Positions 23,281 to 32,973 of a DNA stretch of 64,000 bases are shown piece by piece (positions within the stretch are counted from its first letter, which is position 1; every line of letters starts with the position of its first letter). This DNA comes from Anthostomella pinea. Lineage: Eukaryota; Ascomycota; Sordariomycetes; Xylariales; Xylariaceae. The stretch covers positions 1,054,001 to 1,118,000 of the forward strand of contig CAUWAG010000020.1 in assembly GCA_963556695.1 (NCBI GenBank), in the 5' to 3' direction. The notes beneath the pieces are model-generated. The model worked only from the letters and a program-made list of their open reading frames with translations, did not search any database and had not been told where the DNA came from. The position numbers were made by a program, and so were the translations under genes.

Positions 23281-25500
23281 CCATTCTGTAAATGCAGCAG
23301 GAGGACAAAAGAGTGCAAGCCCTACAGAGTTAGCCATCAACCTGGCTGACTACAAAGGAAAACAAGCAGACATCATTCTAATGCAAGAGCCCTGGGTTGG
23401 CACACCACCAGGCAAGAGAATGGGAGTAAAGACACATCTCAATTACGATATATACTCCCCAGTGGATTCCTGGGACAGCGACAATACACAACCCAGATCT
23501 CTTATCTATATGAGAAAATACCTTCACGTGGATCAACTTTGGCCCTATGCTACACGAGACATCACCTGGGTTAAGGTACAAGGCATTACATTTGCCAGTG
23601 TCTACCGGCCATGTGACAACCCACAGGAAGTGGATGACATTCTGGAAGTATGGACTCCACCTTTTGGCTGCGTTATAGCTGGAGATTTCAATGCTGGCGA
23701 CACATCCTGGGACTCGAGCAATCCAGGATATCATGGTGCTGTCATACTTGCACAGACTATGACAGACCACGGACTGGATCTGATTTCTGAACCAGATGTC
23801 CCAACACATGATGACGGAAATGTACTAGATCTGGTGTTCTCAGATGTCCCCATGGCTGAAGCCTCAGTCAATGATGCACTTCAGTGCACCTCAGATCATT
23901 AGACATTACGAATAGTCATTCCAATTCAGGGAGATCTGGACTGAATCCCTAAAGCCAATTATTGGATAGTACCGGACAATAAATTACAAGAGCTGGCAGA
24001 TAATGTCCAAACCAGGATTCATGAGCTCCCCCGGCTGGGTGTATTCCCTGGCCAGGTAGATGCCTTTACACAGAGCTTGATCAACATGATCCAAGGCTGT
24101 ATCAGGACAGTGGGCAAAAAGCCCCGACAATCTAGGCCCACTGCTTGGTGGAATGATGACTGCAAAGCAGCTGTTCAGACATACAGGTCCCTTTCTAAAC
24201 AGACTACAAGCCAAGAAGGGCGGAATTCAGCCCGACAAGAATTTCGCTGCGTGGTTCAAAAAGCTAGGAGAGAGTACTGGCAGACTCTAATTGATTCAGC
24301 GACTGAGCCAAAGGACCTGTACAGAATTGTTTCTTAGCACAAGCTGTCAGCAGGATTGCGTTCCCCTCCAATCATCATAGGAGACCAAATATTTGAGTCA
24401 CAAGAGAGCAAGGCAAATGCATTACGCTCAGCCACGCTTGAACGAAGTACCTCAGATAACGATATCATCGACCCCTGGTCCGCTCAGATCACACAACCCA
24501 AGCCACACATCCCCCTTGAATACTATGTCGGACTGAAAGAGGCTGAAGGGTGCACTATAGGGACCAAGAGCAACTCCCCGGGAGTAGACACCCTCACAGT
24601 ACGGATTCTGAAAGCTTGCTGGCCAGTCATTGGGGAACATATCAGAGCCCTCTTCCAGACCTGTCTATAGATTGGACACCACCCTAAACCATTCAAAGTA
24701 GCTGAGGTGGTGATGATCCCAAACCAGGAAAGAAAGACTACTCCAATCCCAGGGCCTACAGACCAATATCGCTACTGTCATGTCTTGGCAAAGGCCTAAA
24801 ACAACTTATCACAAAAAGAATTACCTGGTTTGTTGTCAAACTTGGAATTTTAGCTCCACAATATTTTGGAGCTTTATCAAAGCGCTCTGCCACCGACTTG
24901 GTAGCTGCACTCATACACAATATTGAGCAGGCCCTTGATCAAGGCCTCGTTGCAACGGTAGTCACGTCAGATGTGAAAAGGGCCTTTAATGCTGCCCTAA
25001 TGGGACGGCTGGTGGTTCGCATGAAAGAACAGGCCTGGCCGGGCTTTCTCATAAGATGGGTCCAGTCATTCATATCCGAGCGGTCCGCAAAGGTTTAGTT
25101 TGAAGGTATCGTGACTGATATAAAAGCTCTCACTTGTGGGCTACCACAAGGCTCATCAGCCTCTCCAATCCTTTACATGCTGTATACAGAGCCATTCTGT
25201 GCCCAATTTGGTATAAAAAGGAGACACTTTGGATACGCAGATAACCTAGCGACTCTTTGCATTGGAAAGAACCTTAAAAAAACAGTCACAGAGGCTTTTG
25301 AAAATCTTTATCTGCTTAATTAATAGGGACATAATAACGCTATTGAATTTGACCCCGACAAAACCGAGATTATGCACTTCTCGCAGAAAAAGAACTCAAA
25401 CAATCCTCCGGTCTGCCACAGGACAATGAACAAAACAGCAAAGGACTCCATGTGATGGCTAGGTGTCCTTGTCAAGGCTTAGACGAACAAAGATTGGCCG
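23281..25500 (+). pseudogene. LINE ORF2: endonuclease and reverse transcriptase, decayed
   Basis: The frame at 23300-23900 holds an APE-type endonuclease (VNAAGGQKS, ADIILMQEPW, CVIAGDFNAGDTSWDS, LDLVFSD, and the final TSDH). After stops, 24077-24337 has the linker AWWNDDCKAAVQTYRSL. The reverse transcriptase follows (TKSNSPGVDTLTVRIL, VVTSDVKRAFNAAL, CGLPQGSSASPILYML, then GYADNLATL in place of YADD-type). This is the Tad/I-group arrangement. Many in-frame stops mean it is inactive. It breaks off at about 25530, where the Gypsy LTR begins. Confidence 0.85.
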
Positions 25501-25532
25501 GTGGGTAGATTGACACTGATATTGCTATCCTA

Positions 25533-25694
25533 TGTACTAGTGGTAGAGTACAAGACGAGAGACGAAGAGAAAAAAAAAGAAAAAAGCAAAGAGACATTTT
25601 ACGAGCCAACTATATAGAATCTCGGACAGAGACTCCATCTCATTCCATAATGTTCTACGCATGCTTCCAAATTATTCCAGATCGTTCCATGACA
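25533..25694 (-). repeat. 3' LTR of the Gypsy element
   Basis: 162 bp, TG...CA, adjoining on its right a polypurine tract on the minus strand (AAGAGGGGGTAA). It includes an A-rich stretch. No second copy exists in the window, so the 5' LTR is missing. Confidence 0.75.
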
Positions 25695-25809
25695 TTACCC
25701 CCTCTTCAAGGCGGAGCTCCTGCAACGCGTCGTGCTGAACGCTGCCAGCACCGTCGGGCACTGTAGATTCGAGGTTGATATGGTGATATACAGCACCTCT
25801 TGTTGTGAC

Positions 25810-27170
25810 AAGGTGAAACATGAGGCCCAGGACGGGCAGGGTGGACATGGTAGAAGGCAGTCATAGTATCTGTCATGTCTTGTTCAACGAGATACCACGG
25901 TTCCCAAGTGTCATCCCAGTCGCCTTTCTATTTGATTCGATATTCCAATTGGCCACGACGGCCGTTGATACGCGAGTCCTTAATGGCTTCCCAAAGCCAT
26001 AGTGGTTCTTCTGTCTCTTCGTCCACGAGAGGGGCAGGGTTTTTGATTCGTTATCCCGGTAATGGGTCAGTTCCAGCGTGGTGCAATAAGTTAACGTGAA
26101 AGACTGGATGTATGTTCATTCTATCAGGGAGTTCCAGCTTCATGATCAGCAGGTTCAAATCATAAACCTTAGAAACAGGGTACGGGCCAAGGGCAAAATT
26201 GTCAAGCTTAGCGGATGGGTGGTTAGTACGGATATTCTCGGCGGCAAGGTACATCATGTCTCCTACTTCATATCTCTCAGCAGGACGATGTCGTCGATTT
26301 GCGGCAAATTTGTGCGATGTTTGTGCCACAAGCATAGACTCGTGCAAGTGTTCATTGAGTCATTTTATCTTATCCACTAGGTTACTGATTTCTGGCAGGA
26401 GATCTTGCACTCCTGTCGCCTCTTCTATTCCTATTCTCGGATGCTGACCATAGTTGGCCAAAAATAGCGAAACGCCCGTGGTAAATGACTTGGTGTTGTT
26501 AGTAGCAAATTCTGCCGCTGGCAAAAACTGGACCCAGTCGTTCTGAAAGTGGCTGACATAAGCCCAAAGATAGTGAATCATGGATTGGTTGTTTCGCTCG
26601 GACTGTCTATCTGTCTCTGGATGGTACGAGGTTGAATATTGCGATTCGATTCTGAGTCGTTTGGTCAAGTGCTGCCAGAATTCGGAGAGCCACTGCGTAC
26701 CTCTGTCGGATACTTGTCGCTCGTGTGTCCCATGAAGCTTCCAAACGAATCAGTAAAAGGCACTGGCAGCCTCTTCTGCTGTCTGGCCCGTCATGGGCAC
26801 GAAATGACGCATCTTGGTCAGTTGGTCGGTCACGACCAGGATGTATCGGTACGTGACTCCTATGAAGGTACTGGGGGGAAGCGGCCCGACGTAGTCAAAT
26901 GCGATATCTGTCCAACGCGTTTAGGTTGGCTCTAGGGGGCGCAGCCATCCCTGATACTGTTCCCGCCACGGCTTGGTGCATTTGTAAACATGACAGTTTC
27001 GAATCTATTAAGCAACGAAATAAAGAAGCCCGGGGAACCAGAAATTGCGGTACATTAGGGATATCATCTTCGTACGGCCCGGGTGGCCGGTTGCTATTGT
27101 GTCGTGCAATGTCTGGCAGATTTTGGCGCAGAGACTGGTCGAGTTGGGTACGTATTATTTTCTATTAACA
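25810..27170 (-). pseudogene. Gypsy integrase and C-terminal chromodomain
   Basis: The integrase C-terminal half reads YSTSYHPETDRQSERNNQSM and the GPF-like region GPYPVSKVYDL, followed by MNIHPVFHVNLLH. Past a stop, the frame continues with WEAIKDSRINGRRGQLEYRI, a stop where a Trp is expected, then KGDWDDTWEPWYLVE, a chromodomain of the kind that targets chromoviruses to heterochromatin. The N-terminal integrase part near 26700-27100 is badly broken. Confidence 0.8.
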
Positions 27171-29251
27171 TATAATCTGCCAAGCCGGATCTTGCAGTCG
27201 GCAAGCTGTACGTGAGCATGACGGCGGTCATTTCTATCTAATGCCTTTTGCACTGAGAGGGTGAACCTATTGCGGTTGCGTGCGATGGTCCACAAGTCTT
27301 CCAAGCCAAGACTTTCGTCAAAGCGTTCCATTTCTTCTTTTGAATCAAGCTCTAGTTCCGCGTCTGGTTCTGCAGTCAAGTCTTTCAGGTCAATCAGCAA
27401 CAACAGGATTTGTGTAGGCGACAGTGTTGGCGTAAACTTGTCGATATCGATACTTGCCAGGTCGATCTATGCAAGCTTTAACAGCGGGCAATGACGAATC
27501 TCGTTACGGGGGTCCCACAAATCCCCTTCGATGGGAAGATCGGCTGTGCGGCGGGTGAGGGCATCAGGCTTCCCTCCATGAGTTCTGGGGCGATAGCGTA
27601 TCTCAAAATTGAATCTTGACAGGAACTCGGACCACCGGGCCTGTCGTCGGCTGAGGAGCTTGGTGGTCATAAAGTACTCAAGATTCTTGTGGTCAGTGAC
27701 TACGTCAATGGGGTGAGCAGAGCCTTCAAACTCTGGTCTCCAATTTTCAAATATTCAGATAATCGCCATAAGTTCCTTGTCATATATCTCGTAGTTACAT
27801 TTCGCTGGTGTGTGCTTCTTCGAGAAATAAGCTACGGGGCGGAGGACGCCATCTTCGTCATATTGGGAGAGGATCCCAGCCGATACGTACTCAGAGGCGT
27901 CGGTTTCCACGATAATCTTGCGTTCCGGGTCGTAGTGGGCTAGTACCACTCCCGACGTGAATGCGGCACGCAGCGTGTCAAAGGCTCGTTGGCATTCTGA
28001 TGTCCAATCCCATTTGGCGTCCTTCCTAGTCAGGCGTGTCAATGGCGTGACAATCTTGCTAAAATTATAGATAAATCGGCGATAAAAGTTAGCAAAGCCT
28101 AAAAAAGACTATACATCTTTAACGTTCTAGATGGCGGGCCACTCGGTGATAGTTTGAATCTTGTCAGGGTCTATATGTACTCCATTGGTGCTGATAATCA
28201 ATCCAAGATACTTGACTTCCTTCGCAAAAAACGTACACTTGGTCACATCAACTTGTAGACCAAACTCGTCAAGGCGACGAAGAACCTTGTGAACATGCTC
28301 CGTATGTTTGAGCTCATTATCGCTGTAGATCAGGATATCGTCAAGGTACGCCGTGCAGAAGTTGTCCAGATAGCCACGAAGGGATTCGTTGATGTAACTT
28401 TGGAATGTGGCGGGTCCATTGCACAAGCCAAAAGGCATTACCAAGTACTCAAACAACCCTTGGCGAGTGCGGAACGTTGTCAGGTGCTCCTGTCCTTCCT
28501 TGATGTGAATGCGGTTAAAGGCGGAGATGATGTCGAGCTTGGTGTACACCTTTGCTCGAGAGAGGTGGTCGAGCGTTTCGGAGATCGAAGGGAGCGGGTA
28601 GCAGTTCTTGACCGTGATGGCGTTCAAGCCTCTGTAATCGATACAGAATCGCAATCCACCCCTAGGCTTCTTGACGAAAAGGACGGGCGAAACAACTTCT
28701 AATTTGCTGGCACAGATGAAACCCTTGGTCAGGTTTTCCTTGAGGTAACGGTCGAGCTCAAGAAGCTTGTCCCTGCTCATTCCATATAGCCGTCCTTTGG
28801 GTAACTTGTCCAGCCGTTCTGTCTGGATCTCAATGGCATGATCGGTTGAGCAATGCGGAGGCAATTTATCGGCCTCTTGTCGGGAAAATACGTGCAACCA
28901 GTTATAGAATTCTAGGGGGACAATTATGGCAGGATCTACATCCTTACTCTTCCGGTACTGTTCTAATTTGGCAGCAGTGTCGATGGATGCGACGATGAGT
29001 TCTTGCTGCATCATAAACATGTCTTTATTATGGTCATTCTCAGCACCACATTTCGTTAGGTCGGGTCGAAAAGAGACTGCTTTGGCTCCAGTGGGTTTGT
29101 GTCGAATCAGTTCGGTTCTCTGCAGGGCACGGTCGATATCTCTGAGCGAGAGACTGAATATCTCGGTTCCTGGCTGTCTTGCCAGGAGGCCAAAAGAAAC
29201 AGCGCTTGCTTCAAGAAGCACGGGCGAATAAGATGGGTCGTTTTGGTTCAT
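27155..29251 (-). pseudogene. Gypsy reverse transcriptase and RNase H
   Basis: The reverse transcriptase from 29251 to 28127 includes SPVLFVKKPRGGLRFCIDYR, LDIISAFNRIHI, LVMPFGLCNGPATFQ and the catalytic TAYLDDILIYS. It stops at 28127 in a normally continuous region, with two TAGs where Gln or Lys codons are expected before [13 protein letters not shown]. RNase H continues at 28042-27755 ([28 protein letters not shown]) and at 27670-27467 ([18 protein letters not shown]). A further frame (27403-27155) is the linker to the integrase. Confidence 0.88.
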
Positions 29252-29906
29252 GGTCAGATTCCTCTACCTCGGATTCCTGTCCTGATCCGGGCAGGTGTCG
29301 ATTGAGCTTACGCTGCTCACGATAACGCATAGTTAAGGGACTCTTACGCTGAGGCCTCGGTTTCGGTTCAAGTTCGATAGGACGGAGTTCCACGATATCA
29401 GCCTCAGGGAGGGCTTGAACGGTAACAGGTCTGTCACAGCAGCGCTGCAGACAGCGGGACGATGCAAACGTAAGAGTAACGGTCCGGTCCGGTAATGCCT
29501 GGATCGTGGCTGCGTGCTGACAGAACCAGGGCAGCCCAATAATGATTCGAGAATTGTTTCGAAAAGGGGTCACAAGAAAGTGTGACATAGAGCGGTGACC
29601 ATTCAGATCCAGCATAAGCAGGGCTATGTGGGTAATGCCGGAGTGGACATTGCCCTCAAAGTCAGTGGCAAAACGTGGCTTCTTAAGGGGCGAGAGTAGG
29701 AGCTCAAGGTACTGCACTAAGGGAAGATCTATAAGTGAATATCCGGAGGCTCCAGTATCGCACAAGATGGGCAGGGAAGATTGCCTGCGAGGGCCGTGTG
29801 CTGTGCCCTGAACAAGAAAGTGTCGGTCCTGTGTTTCGGGGTCATCCTCATATTCCGCAAGGACGGGGAAGTCGTCGTCCTGTTCTTCCGGTGGTGCCTC
29901 CTGCAC
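29211..29906 (-). CDS. Gypsy aspartic protease region
   Basis: 231 residues whose centre has the retroviral-type aspartic protease motif LCDTGASGYSLID and the later hydrophobic IIIGLPWF. N-terminal of it is an acidic segment (PEEQDDDFPVLAEYEDD) belonging to the end of gag. The frame overlaps the start of the reverse transcriptase frame by about 40 bp. It belongs to the decayed Gypsy element. Confidence 0.75.
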   Translation of the reverse strand: MQEAPPEEQDDDFPVLAEYEDDPETQDRHFLVQGTAHGPRRQSSLPILCDTGASGYSLIDLPLVQYLELLLSPLKKPRFATDFEGNVHSGITHIALLMLDLNGHRSMSHFLVTPFRNNSRIIIGLPWFCQHAATIQALPDRTVTLTFASSRCLQRCCDRPVTVQALPEADIVELRPIELEPKPRPQRKSPLTMRYREQRKLNRHLPGSGQESEVEESDHEPKRPILFARAS

Positions 29907-29915
29907 GCGACTTAG

Positions 29916-29967
29916 GTTTGCACTACTGAGGAGCGATCCCCCACGTTAAATACAATCAATCAATCAA
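29916..29967 (+). repeat. 3' end of the outer LINE
   Basis: Reads gtttgcactactgaggagc, then atcccccacgttaaataca, and a tail of repeated TCAA. The same 3' end closes the LINE at 13390 (minus) and the element at 58858. It is followed directly by the right copy of the 15-bp target duplication. Confidence 0.85.
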
Positions 29968-29982
29968 ACATGAGTACCGCAC

Positions 29983-30388
29983 GTTCAGGGTCCACACATC
30001 TCGGCCAGCGAGCCTATGATTACACGATCACTCCGAGGCAAAGGCACGTCTATTTTGCCTTTTGCCAGAATACTATCCGCTGCTAAAGCCTCTCAATAAA
30101 GAACTACTGACTTTTAGTGCAAACAACTTGTAACATGAACATTTAACAGTATGTTTCACCTTTGTTGGCACATAAGCTCACCTCTTAAGGTCCTGGCCTA
30201 GCCTTGCTGATTTGCATGAAACAGAGTTAAATTTCAGGCCTTGTTCACTATGGCACTACTTCTCTCCCTTGTATCTTCTTCTATTCCTGACCATTCGCCT
30301 ATATTTCAATAGCCTCTCACCACAAGCTTCCAACCATTCAACGCCTTCCTTCCCTGCGCTCGCCGGCAGAGAGTGCCGAGCGAAAGAC
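29983..30388. other. intergenic, no gene seen
   Basis: Host sequence between the transposon block and the 3' end of the gene at 30389. No coding pattern was recognised. Confidence 0.4.
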
Positions 30389-31587
30389 TCAAAGCCCACG
30401 TTGGAGCGCCCAGGTCTCGATAGCCTCTTCCGTGGCCTCCTTCGTTGACCGCTCGTCCTGGTGTTTCCAAGTTATCAGTATTGCATACTCGTGACTGGTA
30501 ATGCAAGACTCGGTGCACCGGTCGACAAAGTAGTCTTCGAGACGCTCGAGCTCCTCGGCACACTCTTCCCATTTGAATTGAGAGTAATTCAGGTAGTCGT
30601 CATAATCCTCCGCATCGTGGTCAAGCACGAGCTCGTCGACGAACTCCATGCCGTCTTCAAGGTAACGTAGCTCCATGAAATCGAAATAGCCGTCGCAGTA
30701 GCTAAACTTCATCCTTTGGTCGTCCCCACGGAAGTCGATTACGGGGCCTAGCATATCTTCCAACATTCGGTTGGCGATATACTTGGTCGGTGCTCGTGTT
30801 CCGAAAGATCTTGCCCAGGAAGCCAGGCCTACCCCTGCATCATAGAACCCCCCAGATGAAAAATTCAAGAGGTCCTGTGCCAGCGGATGGCGCAAATCAC
30901 TTGTTCCAGGTAGGCAGGCGTGTGGGATTTCAAAGTGTTCTATTAAGGAGAGGAATTCCAGCTACTCTGGAGCGGCCAGAGTGGCCCTATATATATCCAA
31001 GATACTAAAGGAAAGGATACGTGGCCTTATATTGGCCACGTATGTGACAGAGTCACAAATGGGGATGGTGATCCTGAAGGATGACTATGGATGGGCTAAC
31101 ATAGCCCATAATCCAACAAGGCGTCGCTTGTGTCTCGATACGCCTCAAGGTCTAACCCTCGGCCGATCAGAGTTTTCACAGAAACTCTGTGCACAACGTA
31201 ATGTTCTGGGATCTCCCATTCGAATACGGTCTCATACGTGAACAAGGCTTTCTCCCTGTGCCGTGCCACTAGGTCCGATGCTTTGTGGAAAACCACATCG
31301 TCGGCTGTTTCTTCGGGGAGGCGGATTATGGCGATCCAAATCTGGTCGGCCGGCTCGTCGTTTCGGTAGTATTTATTGAAAGCGCGGCGTAGGGTGTCGA
31401 TGACTCGGCTGCTAACTGATACTAAAGGCGTAGGATTCATATTATAGATATACCGGTGCCGGTCGAATTCCCTGTGGATATCGATTGGCGGCGCTTGTTG
31501 GGGACGGCGACCCTGCCCACTGACAAGCGGTCCTGCCGAAGAACGCGAGTACGCGCGGAAGACGTAGTCTCGTCGACTTGTTGTCAT
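30389..31587 (-). pseudogene. uncharacterised fungal gene (DUF7587-like N-terminus) split by a solo LTR
   Basis: The minus-strand frame starts at ATG 31587-31585 and runs to about 31119. There a solo LTR (30921-31118) interrupts it, and it resumes to a TGA at 30391-30389. If the LTR and one 5-bp duplication are ignored, the frame is open for 331 codons, so the insertion is the only break I see. The N-terminal part has YVFRAYS, then PTPLVSVSSR, IWIAIIRLP and FEWEIPEHYVVHRVS. This order resembles fungal DUF7587 proteins and, more remotely, the R / S-S / E-x-E pattern of the ADP-ribosyltransferase fold. The C-terminal half is acidic (VLDHDAEDYDDYL). Function is unknown. In this allele the protein would be cut after about 155 residues. 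Confidence 0.7.
30921..31118. repeat. solo Copia-type LTR with aggcg duplication
   Basis: 198 bp, starting TGTGGGATTTC and ending AATCCAACA, flanked by aggcg at 30916-30920 and 31119-31123. It is nearly the same as the LTR at 17804-17998, including the acgtggcc/ggccacgt hairpin arms. It is inserted in the coding frame of the gene at 30389-31587. Confidence 0.95.
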
Positions 31588-31661
31588 CTTGACACCTCGA
31601 TTATGATTGAGAAGTTGACGAGCTATGCATGAAGCAGGACATCGGCCATAGTCATCCCCTT

Positions 31662-32127
31662 TGTTATGAACCAACAATACCACGGGCCCGTGGGCAGCCC
31701 TGAAGGGAAAAGGATGACCTATGAGGAAACCCAATTAGGACGGGGACACAATACAGAACAGCGCAGGGCATCCAGGCACGTGATCCAGGGAGCCAAGATC
31801 ACGTGACTAGAGTTGCTCACGTCTGCTCACGCGAGCAACGGTGAGCACACCTCATCAGTGAGGGAGAGATTGGATATATAAGGATGGAAATTTCCTGGCT
31901 AGCCAGATAGACAGTCTCTATCTCAGTGATCAATCTAAGTATCTTAGCCAACCCTAAGGTGAGAGAAATCTCCTGACGACTCGACTATATAGTGATCCCC
32001 TGGATCAGACCAAGCCCCAGCATCTGAGTGTCTTCTAGTTGACAGAAGCCTCTATCGTCCTTTGACTTATCTCAGAACATAAACCCTATAGAACCCTTTA
32101 ACCTTATAGGTTAGACGGCTCGTCACA
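31662..32127. repeat. solo LTR with ccctt duplication, 75 bp upstream of the 31-kb gene
   Basis: 466 bp from TGTTATGAACC to GGCTCGTCACA, flanked by ccctt at 31657-31661 and 32128-32132. Same family as 21998-22473, but its left 200 bp are different in sequence. It carries its own TATATAA box. It sits in the promoter or leader of the minus-strand gene that starts at 31587. Confidence 0.93.
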
Positions 32128-32132
32128 CCCTT

Positions 32133-32973
32133 CCACGGGCATAGAATTGCTGAAGCGGTAAATTGGTCTGACGATTCCGGGAAGCTGGCAGGACTATGCC
32201 AACCCGCACAGCAAGGCTGATTTGCAAGGCTCCCTCGTAAAGTAACGGTCCAATAGATATACTCAAGCGTCGCCTCTAGAGACGACCAGGAAATAGTAGG
32301 AGGACCAATAGAATATTGTTGAGTCACAAACGTGGCAGAGCGAGGCGGCCGTTTGAAATCACGTGTGTTGCATGGGGAATCACAACTTACGGGCTTGCTC
32401 AACTGTAAGGTCAGCTGCAATGCTGATGGCCTGATAATATATAAATATGATGACAAATAGCATGCGCTTGTCATGCGTGTGGCGCTGCCTTCTGGCACTG
32501 AGTGGAAGCAGAGAGCTCAGCGAGACGCGGATACCCCTATTTCGTGAAGTCGAACTGAGCCGATGCTGAGGTGACCATTTAAAGAGTGCCCCTGAAGGAA
32601 TGTTGGCAATTTAGACTATTCTTGACCCCATGCACTTCGGGGAACAGTCTGCTCAAGGCAGTTGCCCGCCTGAAGCCCGATGTGCAGTAACCATGAACAC
32701 TCGATAGTACTCCCAGCAGGAAATTCGCCAGTTTTGAGGAGTTCCCTCTCTTGAACAAAGTCATAGAATATGGGGAATGTGCTTTAATGTTGAAGCCATG
32801 ATACTGCGTTGAGCAGAGGGGATCGGCACGTTGGACGGGGTCCTTGCGGGTCCGGCATCGGCGCGGGGAATCTACGTTGGATTACCATCACGCCCTCTGC
32901 ATGTGAGCTGCATGTGAGCTGCAAACAGAGCTTCGTCTTCTACATGTACCTCTGCTCCTTTGACTTCTACACC
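32133..32973. other. intergenic, promoter side of the MFS gene
   Basis: No recognisable coding sequence. The frame at 32128-32498 on the minus strand has no family signature. The final part near 32970 has a good start context (cacc before the ATG) for the transporter. Confidence 0.4.

Larger units (their letters stand above)
25533..29906 (-). mobile_element. Gypsy chromovirus-type LTR retrotransposon, 5' part deleted
   Basis: On the minus strand the order is protease, reverse transcriptase, RNase H, integrase, chromodomain, 3' LTR, which identifies Ty3/Gypsy of the chromovirus group. gag and the 5' LTR are absent. At the right end the sequence passes directly into a LINE 3' end at 29916. Scattered stop codons make it inactive. 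Confidence 0.88.
17331..29982 (+). mobile_element. nested transposon block: old LINE carrying Copia, Gypsy and a solo LTR
   Basis: A 15-bp word, acatgagtaccgcac, occurs at 17331-17345 and again at 29968-29982, directly after a LINE 3' end (29916-29967). I interpret it as the target duplication of one plus-strand LINE. In order inside: LINE 5' end and ORF1 start (17346-17803), Copia in minus orientation (17804 to about 23230) with a solo LTR at 21998-22473, LINE endonuclease and reverse transcriptase (about 23281-25530), Gypsy in minus orientation (25533-29906), LINE 3' end. The far LTRs of Copia and Gypsy, the rest of ORF1 and the LINE RNase H part are missing, so at least two deletions followed the insertions. 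Confidence 0.75.
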
